Source: Acetobacteraceae bacterium
GTDB lineage: Bacteria > Pseudomonadota > Alphaproteobacteria > Acetobacterales > Acetobacteraceae
Reading direction: 5' to 3'
NCBI GenBank assembly: GCA_004843345.1
Contig: CP039460.1
Span: 1,158,501 to 1,222,500 of the forward strand
Length of the DNA: 64,000 bases
The notes beneath the pieces are model-generated. The model made no database searches and was not told the origin of the DNA. It saw nothing but the letters and a program-made list of their open reading frames with translations. How positions within the stretch are numbered: position 1 is the stretch's first letter; every line of letters starts with the position of its first letter. Shown one piece after another: positions 27,896 through 37,437 of this stretch. A program made the position numbers and the translations under genes.

Positions 27896-28501
27896 ATGAA
27901 AAAGACACTTTTAATTGCAGGGCTTTTGGCAATGGCCCCTGTTGTTTCTCACGCTGAAGAAATGGATATGTCCACCTCTGAGCAGGCCGTTAAGGTCTCT
28001 GATACCGTTGCGTGGATTTCTAAAAAAATGACTGAGGCAGATATTGCCCAGCAGGAAGAACAGCAAATCGGCGCTTGCGCTTTGGTGATGGATGTTCACA
28101 GCGCGCAGGGCCAGTCTGGCGCACAGCCATTGGTAATTCAGGCACAGCATGGCCAGTACCGCATTGTCAGTGCGGATTCCGTTTGGAAATTGACACAGAA
28201 TGAAGATGTGACAGCCAATATTCAGCTCGGAAATTATAAGGCACAGTGGAATATGACACCGCTTGCCCCTGTCGCCATGGCAACACCCATTGCGCAAAAA
28301 GATTTGACGGCGCTTTTAGCAGCCCTCAACCAGAATCAAAATGGGCAGATTACCTATAACTTCACAGCGCCACAGGCCAGCACCTTCCAAAATCAGGCAG
28401 CCGCTGCGCCAGCACCAAACCAAGCGCCACAGATTCTCCAGCTTCAGACCAATGGCATTGGTAAATTGATTAGCTCCTTCCAATCCTGCATTAATTCCTA
28501 A
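27896..28501 (+). CDS. Secreted protein of unknown function (two-Cys family, paralogue of 37438-38085)
   Basis: A 201-residue protein with a Sec signal peptide (KKTLLIAGLLAMAPVVSHA). I do not recognise a domain. The mature part has only two Cys, one in IGACALVMDV and one near the end in FQSCINS, which could form a disulfide. Between them are WKLTQNEDVTANIQL and QKDLTALLAALNQNQNGQI. A protein at 37438-38085 has the same order of Cys, W-LTQ, DF-AIL and end Cys, so the two are probably distant paralogues. A Gln/Ala/Pro-rich stretch at about residues 155-180 looks like a linker. Confidence 0.7.
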   Translation: MKKTLLIAGLLAMAPVVSHAEEMDMSTSEQAVKVSDTVAWISKKMTEADIAQQEEQQIGACALVMDVHSAQGQSGAQPLVIQAQHGQYRIVSADSVWKLTQNEDVTANIQLGNYKAQWNMTPLAPVAMATPIAQKDLTALLAALNQNQNGQITYNFTAPQASTFQNQAAAAPAPNQAPQILQLQTNGIGKLISSFQSCINS

Positions 28502-28522
28502 TTTTTGCCGTTTTGTGTGACT

Positions 28523-28563
28523 AGAAATCCTCGTTCCTAGGCTTTTAGGGGCGGGGATTTCTT
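28523..28563 (+). terminator. Probable terminator after the secreted-protein gene
   Basis: GAAATCCTCG and GGGGATTTC form an imperfect stem over a loop of about 20 bases, followed by a T-rich tract. Confidence 0.5.
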
Positions 28564-28869
28564 TTTGGGCAAAGAGTCCATTGATTTTTTCTCTTTCTTT
28601 GCTAATTCTTAGTTCAGAGAAATCATAAAGATTCAGGAACTTTCTACTATGTTGCACCCAGTCCATATTTCTATGGATGTATTTTTGGCATGCGCCTTCT
28701 TTTCGGAGAAGGGCATGGGTGCTTGGCGTTGGCGTTCGTAAAATTTTAGTTGTGTGGCCTTTTGCGTTTGTTTTTAGAGGTCGCAAGGAATTTTATTCTG
28801 ATCGCCAAAGGGTTGCTTGAAAGAAAATGGCACGGCGTTTCAGAAAATGGGCGTCAGGTTTTCTTTTAA
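28564..28869. other. Intergenic region upstream of the first TonB receptor
   Basis: About 300 bases with no convincing gene or riboswitch. It should hold the receptor's promoter, but no clear -35/-10 pair or Fur-like palindrome was recognised. Confidence 0.4.
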
Positions 28870-31365
28870 ATGTTTTCTTATAAACCGCTTTTTCTTTTGG
28901 CTGTTTTTCTCGGGTGCTGTTTCAGTATTTCTGTTGCGGACGAAGCTTTCGCCGAGGAATTTGATTCTCAAAAAAGCCCAACTTATCAGCGCTTTTTTGT
29001 TGAAAATCCACAAAAACATTCTAAAAAATCCCGTGCAGGCGCACTGAGATCCGCTCCAGAGCATTTTGGTGTTTCGGGGCATCGCCGCCGTCCGCCTGTT
29101 GATCCCGAAGATCCCCATAATGCAGAGGCTGTGATTGGGCGAAATACATTGGGGGAGTTTATTGCAGGGACGAATGCGCAGGCAGCCTTGGCCTATTCAA
29201 CCCCAGGGGCAAGCTTTTCGGCCTCTGACCCAATGGGAACGAATGCGAAAACCAGCACATTTTACCTCCGAGGATTTGATATTGGACAGCTCGGGGTCAC
29301 GATGGACGGGATTCCAATGGGGGATCAGTCTTATGGCACGGTCATTGGCGCAAATGTCAGTCAATTACTGATTCAGGAAAATATTTACTCTCTTTCCGCC
29401 AGTCAGGGGGCTGGGGGGGTGGATGTGCCTGCGGCAACGACGTTAGGCGGAACGCTGACCTATACGACGTTAGATCCTTCTGAGAAATTTGGGGTGGATA
29501 TTGGGCAGGAATTTGGGAGTTTTAACAGTTACCGTACGTTTGGGCGCTTAAATTCAGGGCGTTTAAACCGAACAGGGACGAAATTTATGGCCTCCTTTTT
29601 GCGCAATCAGAGTGATATGTGGACAGGAGGCGGCTTTCAGCGTGAGGAAGCCATGAATTTCAAGCTCGTTCAGCCGATTTCCAATTTTGGGAAAATAACC
29701 TTAACGTCTGACTGGTCAGATTCTCCTCAGTATAATTTACCCGGAAATACTTCGCATATGCTTGGTTCTTTGGGGTATGGGGATCATAATGCCTATCCTG
29801 ATTATAATCAGGCACAAAAATGGGCAGATTCTTGTAAAACAGGCACAGGACTGCGTCCAGGTGTAACCCAGCAGGATGTCTGCAATCTAGCCTATCAAAA
29901 TTCCCAGTTGGAACGCCTTTATGTGGAAGGGTTGAAGGCTGAGTTTCAAATCAGTCCTGCGATTAAATCAACCTCTTTGGTCTATGGGCAGGTAACAGAT
30001 ACATGGAATGGCGGTACAAATTTTCATTTTCAAACGCCAAATTCAGGTGACAGATTAGGTGCGAATATGGCGGATTTGGACGATCATTTCCAAGGCCGGC
30101 GTGTGGGGGTGACACAAAATTTTGATGTTCAGCTCGGCCATCGAAATCATTTGAAAACGGGGATTTGGTATGAAAATAACCGCTATCATGATCCGTCTTT
30201 TTTAGGGCCTTATTGGCAGAATGATCCCATCAATAATGTGTTTAATTTACATAATTCAGATGAAACCTTGGCGATGAATACACAGTTCACGACCAATACA
30301 TTTCAGTTTTATGTGGAGGATGCGTTTCAAATGGCACGCAATATGACCTTTACCTACGGGTTTAAATCATTGGTTCAGTCCACGAATGGGGGAATGACTG
30401 AGCGTGGTGATCAGAATGGTCCAGATGGGCTAGGAGCGTGGGGAATCGGTCCAAATGAGCTACGTCCTGCTTATGGCCGCTTGACCAGCTCAAATGCCTT
30501 TTTGCCTCATTTTAACTATGACTGGAAGTTTCTGCCGAAACATGAATTTTATTTTGATGTGGCAGAAAATATGCGTCCTGTTGATCCTGGAAATACCGCA
30601 TGGAGCTACGGATTGGGAAATGATAGTGATCCAAACAGCGGACAGGCTGCTTTTAATGAAGAGAAAAAAATGTACCGTCCAGAACGGAGCTGGAATTATG
30701 TTGTCGGCTACCGTTACAAAGGAGAATCCATTGATTTCGGGATTGATTATTATCATACGGACTATATTGGCCGTTTGGGGCAGGGGACAACAGGGTCTTC
30801 GACAACGGTTGGTGCTCCACAATTTTTATTAAATCTTGGAAATGAGAAAATGGACGGGATGGATTTGGTCGGCATTGCGCACTTGTCTCATGTGCTTGGA
30901 TTGCCGGATTATATGGGTGCGCTCGATTTCACGAACAGCTTTAGCTATAATCATGCGGTTTATGAAACGAATAATCCACAACTCGCTTCCATTAACGGTC
31001 AGCAACAGGTTTATTATCCACGTTATATGTATAAAACCAATGTCCATTATGCCAATGGGCGTTTAGGGTTTGATCTGAATGTCAATTATAACAGTGCCCG
31101 AAATGTAACCTATTCAGGGGATGTTCGGATTCCAGGATATTGGACGTCGGAATTAACAGGCTCTTATATGCTGGGACGGCGTGGGCAAGAGAACCGCCTC
31201 AAGCTTGATTTTGGGATTACCAATCTTTTTAATCAGCACTATGTGGGCGGTATTCAAGGCGCAACCAATGTAAAAGGAACATCTGACTATGATAATGGCG
31301 GGAATAATAACCTCTATTGGGCTGCGCCGAGAGAGTTTTTTGGAACGGTTTCTGTTGTGTTCTAG
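28870..31365 (+). CDS. TonB-dependent outer-membrane receptor (tandem copy 1)
   Basis: An 831-residue receptor. A signal peptide (about residues 1-28) is followed by a mature leader with PTYQRFFVEN and PEHFGVSGHRRRPP, then the plug domain (NAEAVIGRNTLGEFIAG, FYLRGFDIGQLGVTMDGIPMGD) and a 22-strand-type barrel ending FFGTVSVVF. No clear TonB box was spotted. The plug motifs and barrel are shared with the 31851-34748 receptor over their whole length, so they are a tandem duplication. The substrate is unknown; no siderophore or vitamin genes are adjacent. Confidence 0.92.
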   Translation: MFSYKPLFLLAVFLGCCFSISVADEAFAEEFDSQKSPTYQRFFVENPQKHSKKSRAGALRSAPEHFGVSGHRRRPPVDPEDPHNAEAVIGRNTLGEFIAGTNAQAALAYSTPGASFSASDPMGTNAKTSTFYLRGFDIGQLGVTMDGIPMGDQSYGTVIGANVSQLLIQENIYSLSASQGAGGVDVPAATTLGGTLTYTTLDPSEKFGVDIGQEFGSFNSYRTFGRLNSGRLNRTGTKFMASFLRNQSDMWTGGGFQREEAMNFKLVQPISNFGKITLTSDWSDSPQYNLPGNTSHMLGSLGYGDHNAYPDYNQAQKWADSCKTGTGLRPGVTQQDVCNLAYQNSQLERLYVEGLKAEFQISPAIKSTSLVYGQVTDTWNGGTNFHFQTPNSGDRLGANMADLDDHFQGRRVGVTQNFDVQLGHRNHLKTGIWYENNRYHDPSFLGPYWQNDPINNVFNLHNSDETLAMNTQFTTNTFQFYVEDAFQMARNMTFTYGFKSLVQSTNGGMTERGDQNGPDGLGAWGIGPNELRPAYGRLTSSNAFLPHFNYDWKFLPKHEFYFDVAENMRPVDPGNTAWSYGLGNDSDPNSGQAAFNEEKKMYRPERSWNYVVGYRYKGESIDFGIDYYHTDYIGRLGQGTTGSSTTVGAPQFLLNLGNEKMDGMDLVGIAHLSHVLGLPDYMGALDFTNSFSYNHAVYETNNPQLASINGQQQVYYPRYMYKTNVHYANGRLGFDLNVNYNSARNVTYSGDVRIPGYWTSELTGSYMLGRRGQENRLKLDFGITNLFNQHYVGGIQGATNVKGTSDYDNGGNNNLYWAAPREFFGTVSVVF

Positions 31366-31411
31366 GTGCAACAGAAAATGGTTTTAATGTGTCCTTAGGC
31401 TTTTAGGGCGC

Positions 31412-31464
31412 TTGTCAATTAAAAAATTGGGTGCTAGCGTCACGGAATGCGTATGAGACGCATT
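31412..31464 (+). promoter_or_regulatory. Possible promoter with 7-bp inverted repeat between the TonB receptors
   Basis: TTGTCA (31412-31417) and TGC-TAGCGT (31435-31440) are spaced 17 bases. Just downstream, AATGCGT and ACGCATT (31446-31464) form a perfect 7-bp inverted repeat around 5 bases, placed where a repressor would block transcription. The -10 is poor, so this is tentative. Confidence 0.3.
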
Positions 31465-31490
31465 TAAAATAATAGCTAGGATCACATGTT

Positions 31491-31658
31491 ATGACAAATA
31501 TCGCCATCAACACTGTAACAACTGTCGTTTCCACAGTAGCTGCTATTATTACACGCAAATTATATGACTATCAAGGCGGCCTTAAACGCCAGCATGGTGG
31601 TAAACGACGCCATTTCCAGCGCCATTTTTCATCCCTTCTTTCAGTACATCATTGCTGA
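31491..31658 (+). CDS. Possible small basic protein, 55 residues
   Basis: An ATG-started frame of 55 codons with AGGA about 9 bases upstream. The N-terminal 20 residues are hydrophobic and Thr/Val-rich (INTVTTVVSTVAAII); the remainder is strongly basic with GGKRRHFQRHF. It lies between the two receptor genes, right after the inverted repeat. Not recognised. It may be a small membrane-associated protein or a chance frame. Confidence 0.35.
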   Translation: MTNIAINTVTTVVSTVAAIITRKLYDYQGGLKRQHGGKRRHFQRHFSSLLSVHHC

Positions 31659-31850
31659 GCTTTATTGCGTTATTTTGGGGTAAGCCCTTAGCTTTCTTAT
31701 AAATTGCACAGCGTGCCAAAAATGTTCTGAAACCACACAGGGATTTTAGTGTGTCATTTTTGCGTGGGCATTTTTAGAAAAAGTGAAGTTCCTACCGAAA
31801 GACAAAGTTTTCGTAAGGCTTTTTTGCAGTTTTGTCATATTGAGAGAGAT

Positions 31851-34748
31851 ATGGACAAGCAAGAAGCCTGCTTGCTGGAATTTAGAGTTAATATGTTAAG
31901 CGTCTTAAGATTTAGAAGAAAAAATAGATTATTATTATCTGCGGTTATGTTTTGTGGCATGGTTTCTGTCTCCCGTGAGGTTCAGGCACAGGATATTAGC
32001 ACCTCAATTGAAACCCCCAGCACAGACCCTTTAAGCGCCCAGCCGATGACAAGTTTTTCGGGTGCGGCAACAGGGGAAACGGAAACGTCTGCTCCTGCGC
32101 CAGATAGTATGAATGCTGTAACCCCCCAGACGAACCCAGAAACAGAGGGGCAGGAGATGCAGCGTGAAAATGACGCTGTTCACACGGTTTCGGGCGAGGG
32201 GAATGATTTAACGCAGGGTACAAGCTATAAACATTATTTTGGGCCGGGCGCTTTGGCTTTGCCGGCAACAACGCCTGTTCTGGATGTAGATGACCCTCGG
32301 AATGGGCCGACCTATAAGAAATTTTTTGCCTCTGAAGACCGTTCGCCACGCCGTAAAAAACGGGTGAGGGCTGGGGGTCCAAGGATGAAACCTGAGCATT
32401 TCGGTGTTGCGGGACATCGCCGTCACCGTCAGCCGAATGTGGAGGAATCCACGAATGCGGAAACGGTGATTGGTCGGGATACGCTTGGGCACTTCATTGA
32501 GGGGACGAATGCTCTGCAGGCCTTGGCACTTTCCACGCCAGGGGCAAATTTCACCTCGACCGATGCGCAGGGGACTGATGCTGTTGAGAATACTTTCTAC
32601 ATGCGTGGATATGATGAGGATCAGCTTGGTGTTACCATGGATGGGATTCCGATGGGAGATCAGGGATTCGGTGGTGCAGACGGTGTTGATGTCAGCCAGA
32701 TTTTGATTCAGGAAAATATTGGTTCTCTTGCGGCTTCGCAAGGGGCTGGCGGATTGGATACACCTTCTGATACAACGCTTGGGGGGACACTGACTTATAC
32801 GACGTTAGATCCTTCGGATAAATTTGATGTTAAAATTAGTCAGCAATTTGGAAGTTTTGCGGGGTATCGTACCTTCGGACGTTTAGATTCAGGCGTTTTG
32901 AATCATACTGGCACGAAATTTACAGCATCATTTTTACGGAATGCGGATAATTTATGGACCAATGGCTACGATCAGCCTTGGGGGACGCAAGGCAGAGGGT
33001 TTCAACGGCAAGAGGCGATGAATTTTAAACTCGTTCAACCGATTTCTAATTTTGGGAAAATTAGTTTAACCTCTGATTGGTCTGATTCGCCTGAATATAA
33101 TTATGCTACTTTAAATCCAGGGATGAAAAAGCATTTTGGCTATGGCATTTCCAATATGTATCCCAATTATCAAGCAGGTAATCAATGGGGGCAGGCCTGT
33201 AACTCTAAAAGTACTGCTGGATTAGGTTTACCTGCTAATAGCCCTATTACTACAAGCGATCTTTGTGGATTAAATTATGGTGAGTATCAGGTAGAGCGGA
33301 ATTATTTGGAGGCGATAAAAGGGGATTTTCAAATTAGTCCATCCATTAAATCCAGCTCCGTTGTCTATGGGCAGGTGACAGATAACTGGCTGGGAGGGAC
33401 GAATACAGGTTGGAAATCTCCTGCTTCCTTTGGTCCGTTGCCTTATGGTTCTGGGATGAATGATGGGGAGCAGCATTTAAAAGGGCGGCGTTTGGGCGTG
33501 ACGCAGAATTTCCAGTTTCAGTTAGGTCACCGTAATACACTGAAAACAGGTGTTTGGTATGAAAATACCCGTTATCACGAGCCTTATTTGCTTTATGGGG
33601 AATATGGACCTTCGGGGCTTCCCAATGATTTTAATCTGACGAATTCAGAAGGCTTTCAGGCTTACGATCAGACGCTCACAAGCAATACGTTTCAGTTTTA
33701 CGTGCAGGATGATCTTCAACTCGCAAAAAATATGAAATTTTCTTATGGCTTTAAATCCTTGGTAGAAAGCACAAATGGTGGTTTTACAGAGGGAGATCGT
33801 GCAAGCAACGCAGAGTTAGCTAATTGGGGTGTGCCTGCAAATACATGGCGTCCTGCTTATGGGCGGATTACTTCTTCCAATGCGTTTTTACCGCATTTTA
33901 ACTATGATTGGAAATTTTTGCCAAAGCATGAATTTTATTTTGATGTGGCTGAAAATATGGCGCCGATTGATGATGAGGCTTGGTCAACTGGTTTAGGTAA
34001 TCCAAAAGATTTGGGTAGTGGTCAGGTTGCCTTTGGTGACGAAAAACAAAAACTGAGGGGCGAACGAACTTGGAACTATGTTGTAGGCTACCGTTATTCA
34101 GGTAAGCCTTTTGGTTTTTCGATTGATTATTACCACACAGATTATATTGGGCGTCTTGGTTTAATTACAGATAACGGGGTTGGTACATCAGCTGAGACTG
34201 TTAGTGAACACTTAGCAAATTTGGGGAATGAAAAAATGGATGGGATGGATTTGATGGGGGTTGCGCATCTGTCTCACATGCTCGGTCTTCCAGATTATTT
34301 GGGGCAACTCGATTTCATGAACAGCTTTTCTTACAACCATGCCGTTTATGAAACGAATAACCCCACTCTGTCTTCCATTAATGGGCAACAGCAGGTTTAT
34401 TATCCACGTTATATGTATAAAACCAATATTAATTATACGAATGGCCGTGTCGGCTTTGATCTGAATGTTAATTATAACAGTAAGACGAATATTACCTATT
34501 CAGGGGATGTAAAAAACCCTGCTTATTGGACATCTGAATTGACCGCTTTTGTGTTGCTTGGAAAGCGTGGTAAGGAAAATAATGCCAAGCTGACTTTTGG
34601 AGTGTCCAATCTCTTTAATCAGCATTATACTGTTACGGCTTATGGAAAAACTCCCTTAAATAGCGGTGGAAATACCGATACAATGTCCCAGAATCTTGTT
34701 TGGTCTGCGCCACAGGAATTTTTTGGCTCTTTGAGTGTTGGTTTCTAG
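31851..34748 (+). CDS. TonB-dependent outer-membrane receptor (tandem copy 2)
   Basis: About 965 residues from the ATG at 31851 (GAGAGA upstream); the frame is open to 31749, so the start is uncertain. Signal peptide with LLLSAVMFCGMVSVSREVQAQ, then about 150 polar, low-complexity residues absent from copy 1, then the shared leader (PTYKKFFASED, PEHFGVAGHRRH). The plug (FYMRGYDEDQLGVTMDGIPMGD) and the barrel follow, ending FFGSLSVGF. Long near-identical stretches, such as FLPHFNYDWKFLPKHEFYFD, link it to copy 1. A terminator follows at once. Confidence 0.92.
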   Translation: MDKQEACLLEFRVNMLSVLRFRRKNRLLLSAVMFCGMVSVSREVQAQDISTSIETPSTDPLSAQPMTSFSGAATGETETSAPAPDSMNAVTPQTNPETEGQEMQRENDAVHTVSGEGNDLTQGTSYKHYFGPGALALPATTPVLDVDDPRNGPTYKKFFASEDRSPRRKKRVRAGGPRMKPEHFGVAGHRRHRQPNVEESTNAETVIGRDTLGHFIEGTNALQALALSTPGANFTSTDAQGTDAVENTFYMRGYDEDQLGVTMDGIPMGDQGFGGADGVDVSQILIQENIGSLAASQGAGGLDTPSDTTLGGTLTYTTLDPSDKFDVKISQQFGSFAGYRTFGRLDSGVLNHTGTKFTASFLRNADNLWTNGYDQPWGTQGRGFQRQEAMNFKLVQPISNFGKISLTSDWSDSPEYNYATLNPGMKKHFGYGISNMYPNYQAGNQWGQACNSKSTAGLGLPANSPITTSDLCGLNYGEYQVERNYLEAIKGDFQISPSIKSSSVVYGQVTDNWLGGTNTGWKSPASFGPLPYGSGMNDGEQHLKGRRLGVTQNFQFQLGHRNTLKTGVWYENTRYHEPYLLYGEYGPSGLPNDFNLTNSEGFQAYDQTLTSNTFQFYVQDDLQLAKNMKFSYGFKSLVESTNGGFTEGDRASNAELANWGVPANTWRPAYGRITSSNAFLPHFNYDWKFLPKHEFYFDVAENMAPIDDEAWSTGLGNPKDLGSGQVAFGDEKQKLRGERTWNYVVGYRYSGKPFGFSIDYYHTDYIGRLGLITDNGVGTSAETVSEHLANLGNEKMDGMDLMGVAHLSHMLGLPDYLGQLDFMNSFSYNHAVYETNNPTLSSINGQQQVYYPRYMYKTNINYTNGRVGFDLNVNYNSKTNITYSGDVKNPAYWTSELTAFVLLGKRGKENNAKLTFGVSNLFNQHYTVTAYGKTPLNSGGNTDTMSQNLVWSAPQEFFGSLSVGF

Positions 34749-34760
34749 AGATTGCGTCCA

Positions 34761-34789
34761 AAAAATCCCCTGCTTTTGCAGGGGATTTT
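34761..34789. terminator. Strong terminator after the second TonB receptor
   Basis: AAAATCCCCTGC and GCAGGGGATTTT form a perfect stem around four T. It lies between convergent genes and can act on both strands. Confidence 0.85.
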
Positions 34790-34809
34790 GCTTGAATGAA
34801 GGAATCATT

Positions 34810-35244
34810 TTAATAATCTTCTGCTTCTTGGTCTTCGAGGGCTTCTTCGGCTGCTTTTTTGCTTTGGCGCATTTGCTGGAGCTCATTTTCAACACGCTCG
34901 CTCTGATCATCTAATTCTGACACGTCCTCAATTTGTTTATCCATCAGTTTAAGGTATTTTTTGACCATTTTGCGCTTATCATGGATCGCTTCGCTCGATT
35001 GTCCCATTTGCTGGGCGCTTTCGAGGGCTTGCACGCTGATCTCTAAGTTTGCGATGAGGTCGTTATAATGTTCGTTTCGGAAATTCTGCTGTTCTTTTCC
35101 AGCGGAATCATCGTCCATGTCCGCCGTGGTGGAATCCTCATTGATATAGGTCTGCGCCAAGCCATGATGCGGAAGGGCAGGTAATAAAAGGGCGAAAGCA
35201 AAGAGGGAGGCTGTTTTAGAAACGCTTTTAAAAAGTCTCGACAT
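34810..35244 (-). CDS. Secreted coiled-coil protein of unknown function
   Basis: About 144 residues from the Met at 35244 (GGA upstream); an ATG four codons earlier is possible. It has a signal peptide (SKTASLFAFALLLPALPHHGLAQ) and a highly charged mature part with few hydrophobic patches. Residues about 60-140 have heptad-like spacing (LIANLEISVQALESAQQM, LMDKQIEDVSELDDQSERVENELQQM), so a coiled coil is likely. It ends in an acidic tail. No family recognised. Confidence 0.65.
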   Translation of the reverse strand: MSRLFKSVSKTASLFAFALLLPALPHHGLAQTYINEDSTTADMDDDSAGKEQQNFRNEHYNDLIANLEISVQALESAQQMGQSSEAIHDKRKMVKKYLKLMDKQIEDVSELDDQSERVENELQQMRQSKKAAEEALEDQEAEDY

Positions 35245-35354
35245 CAGAACATCCAAAAGAATAGGGTGGAAAAGAGAGAGAAAAAAGGCCTTATATTAAA
35301 ATTCAGAGAAAATTCCGCCTCCTGCACAGGGGGCTGACGTTCTCTTTGAAAAGA

Positions 35355-36329
35355 ATGTATAAGAGAAAGCGCAAGAGAGAAATAAGAAAGAAGATTCCAG
35401 TGAAAAAATTTTTGCCCTTATTGGCGGTCTTATCCATGATTTTTCCTGTTTTCCATGCCGAGGCTCAGGCGGCGGGCGAGGCCACGTCTGTGGAGAAAAC
35501 AATGCCTTCTTTCGATTTGACGGGGAAGAAGATTCTTTTTGTCATTACTTCCTCCGATATTTTGGGAAAGAGTAAGGAAAAAACAGGTTACTGGCTTGAG
35601 GAAGTGGCAGCGCCTTATGAAGTTCTTTCAAAAGCGGGGGCGGAAATCACGCTGGCCTCTCCGAAAGGTGGCCTTCCGCCTGTCGATGCGTTTAGTTTAA
35701 GAAAGCGCTTTCTTTCCGATTACACCAAAGAATTTAAAAAGGATCAGAAAGCGCAAAAGGCGCTGGCCTCTACCATTCCTTTAGATCAGGTAAAGGCAGA
35801 GGACTATGATGCCCTTTATTATCCGGCAGGATTTGGAATTTTCTCGGATTTGGTGAATAACCCAACCTCCATCAATCTCATTGAGTCCTTTTCACGGGCA
35901 AAGAAACCGATGGCCTTTTTGTGCCAAGCGCCTGCTGTTTTGAAAAATGTAAAAACAGCGCAAGGACATGAAATTGTTCGTGGACTGAACGTTACGGCGC
36001 TTAGAAATAGCGAGGAGGCTGGCGGTGCAATGCTACGCCCTTATGTCTGGCTTGTCCCGCCTGGGATGGAAGCGCTTGGAAATGATTTGACGTATAAAAG
36101 GGAAAAGCTTCCAGAAAAAGAATTTCTCGAAAAGATGGATTTAAAAGATAAAATTCCCTTTTTAGTGGAGACAATGCTTAAGCAAGAAGGGGCAAATTAT
36201 GAGGCAAAGCCGAACATGGCCTCCTTCACAGTAACTGATGTCACGGCCGATAAAGGGTTTTTGATTACAGGGCAGAATCCTTATTCCGCAGCGGAAATTG
36301 CAGAAAAGCTCGCCTCTGTCATGCAATAG
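35355..36329 (+). CDS. Exported DJ-1/PfpI-family protein, active site partly altered
   Basis: About 324 residues, with a very basic N-terminus followed by a signal peptide (FLPLLAVLSMIFPVFHAEAQA). The type-1-glutamine-amidotransferase-like Hsp31/DJ-1 fold follows. E83 (WLEEVAAPYE) and nucleophile C190 (AFLCQAPA) are kept, but the His after the Cys is Gln and the elbow GGHG is AGFG. The C-terminal blocks EGANYEAKPN and LITGQNPYS define this subfamily. DJ-1 relatives act on methylglyoxal, as chaperones or as deglycases. The start is uncertain (TTG 35346, ATG 35355 or GTG 35400). The next gene is a paralogue. Confidence 0.82.
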   Translation: MYKRKRKREIRKKIPVKKFLPLLAVLSMIFPVFHAEAQAAGEATSVEKTMPSFDLTGKKILFVITSSDILGKSKEKTGYWLEEVAAPYEVLSKAGAEITLASPKGGLPPVDAFSLRKRFLSDYTKEFKKDQKAQKALASTIPLDQVKAEDYDALYYPAGFGIFSDLVNNPTSINLIESFSRAKKPMAFLCQAPAVLKNVKTAQGHEIVRGLNVTALRNSEEAGGAMLRPYVWLVPPGMEALGNDLTYKREKLPEKEFLEKMDLKDKIPFLVETMLKQEGANYEAKPNMASFTVTDVTADKGFLITGQNPYSAAEIAEKLASVMQ

Positions 36330-36452
36330 ATTAAGGGTAGAAGTTTCTTTTAGTGATTAGGGCTGGAAGAAAAACGTGATTTTAAAATGAAAGAGCGTTA
36401 TCCTGCTCTTATGAGTGCTCGTATCATTGCAAATTTAAAAAGAGTAGGAAAA

Positions 36453-37418
36453 ATGGCTCTTCAGAAAAGAATAAAACAAGCCTTATGTGCCTTTCTGGTT
36501 GGGGGGAGCTTTTTCCCAATAAGCTCTTTCGCAGATTCATTGGGGACGATTAATGCCTTAAAGGGTAAGAAAATTCTTTTTGTCGTAACCTCTCATGATC
36601 AGATGGGAGAAACAAAGGAAAAAACAGGCTATTGGCTTGATGAGCTGGCTGCGCCTTATGAACTTCTTTCTAAAGCAGGGGCGGAAATTAGCTTTGCCTC
36701 TCCAATGGGGGGGAAGCCACCTATTGATCCTGTCAGTTTGAAATCTGCTTATAGCACAACTTACACAACAATTTTTTCCCATGATCAGCAGGCGCAGGAA
36801 TCTTTGTCCCATAGCGTTCCGCTGACTTCGGTTTCTTCTCAGGATTATGATGCGGTTTTCTATCCTGGGGGGCATGGCCCGTTATTTGATTTGGCAGAAA
36901 ACCGTGATTCAATCCGTTTGATTGAAGAGTTTGCCAAGGCGAAAAAACCTTTGGCCTTTGTTTGCCATGCGCCAGCTGTTTTAAAAGAAGTTAAGGATGC
37001 CAAAGGGGATTATTTGGTAAAGGGACGCAAAGTAACGGCCTTTAGCAATAGTGAGGAAGCTGGTGCGGTTCTTTCCCGTAAATATTCCTTTGTTCCAAGC
37101 TTTGTTTTGAAATGGGGAGAAAGCCAGACCTATAAATTGGCAAAATTGCCGACAGATCAGTTTATGGCTAAGCTTCATCTTCAAAAGACAATTCCTTTCC
37201 TAACAGAAACGATGCTCAAGGAAGAGGGTGCAAACTATCAGCGCAAGCCGAATTGGAGCTCTTTCACGGTGCGGGATACAACTTCGAGCGGTGCGCTTCT
37301 TTTAACGGGTCAAAATCCACAATCCTCTGAACAGATTGGGAAGGATTTAGTGGCGGTTTTAACGCCAGCAACGCCTGTGGCAGAAGGCGCTCAGCCAGTT
37401 CCAGAACCCAAAAAATGA
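36453..37418 (+). CDS. Exported DJ-1/PfpI-family protein, intact active site
   Basis: About 321 residues from the ATG at 36453, which has AGGA 5 bases upstream; the frame is open to 36387. Signal peptide to about residue 28. It has the whole Hsp31-type site: E64 (WLDELAAPYE), elbow YPGGHG (H141) and nucleophile C171-H172 in FVCHAPAVL. Later blocks VTAFSNSEEAG and LLTGQNPQS are those of its three paralogues in the window. This is the only one of the four with the full set, so it is the best candidate for an active enzyme (glyoxalase III-like or chaperone), in the periplasm. Confidence 0.87.
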   Translation: MALQKRIKQALCAFLVGGSFFPISSFADSLGTINALKGKKILFVVTSHDQMGETKEKTGYWLDELAAPYELLSKAGAEISFASPMGGKPPIDPVSLKSAYSTTYTTIFSHDQQAQESLSHSVPLTSVSSQDYDAVFYPGGHGPLFDLAENRDSIRLIEEFAKAKKPLAFVCHAPAVLKEVKDAKGDYLVKGRKVTAFSNSEEAGAVLSRKYSFVPSFVLKWGESQTYKLAKLPTDQFMAKLHLQKTIPFLTETMLKEEGANYQRKPNWSSFTVRDTTSSGALLLTGQNPQSSEQIGKDLVAVLTPATPVAEGAQPVPEPKK

Positions 37419-37437
37419 AGTATAGAGTGAGTGCAAA

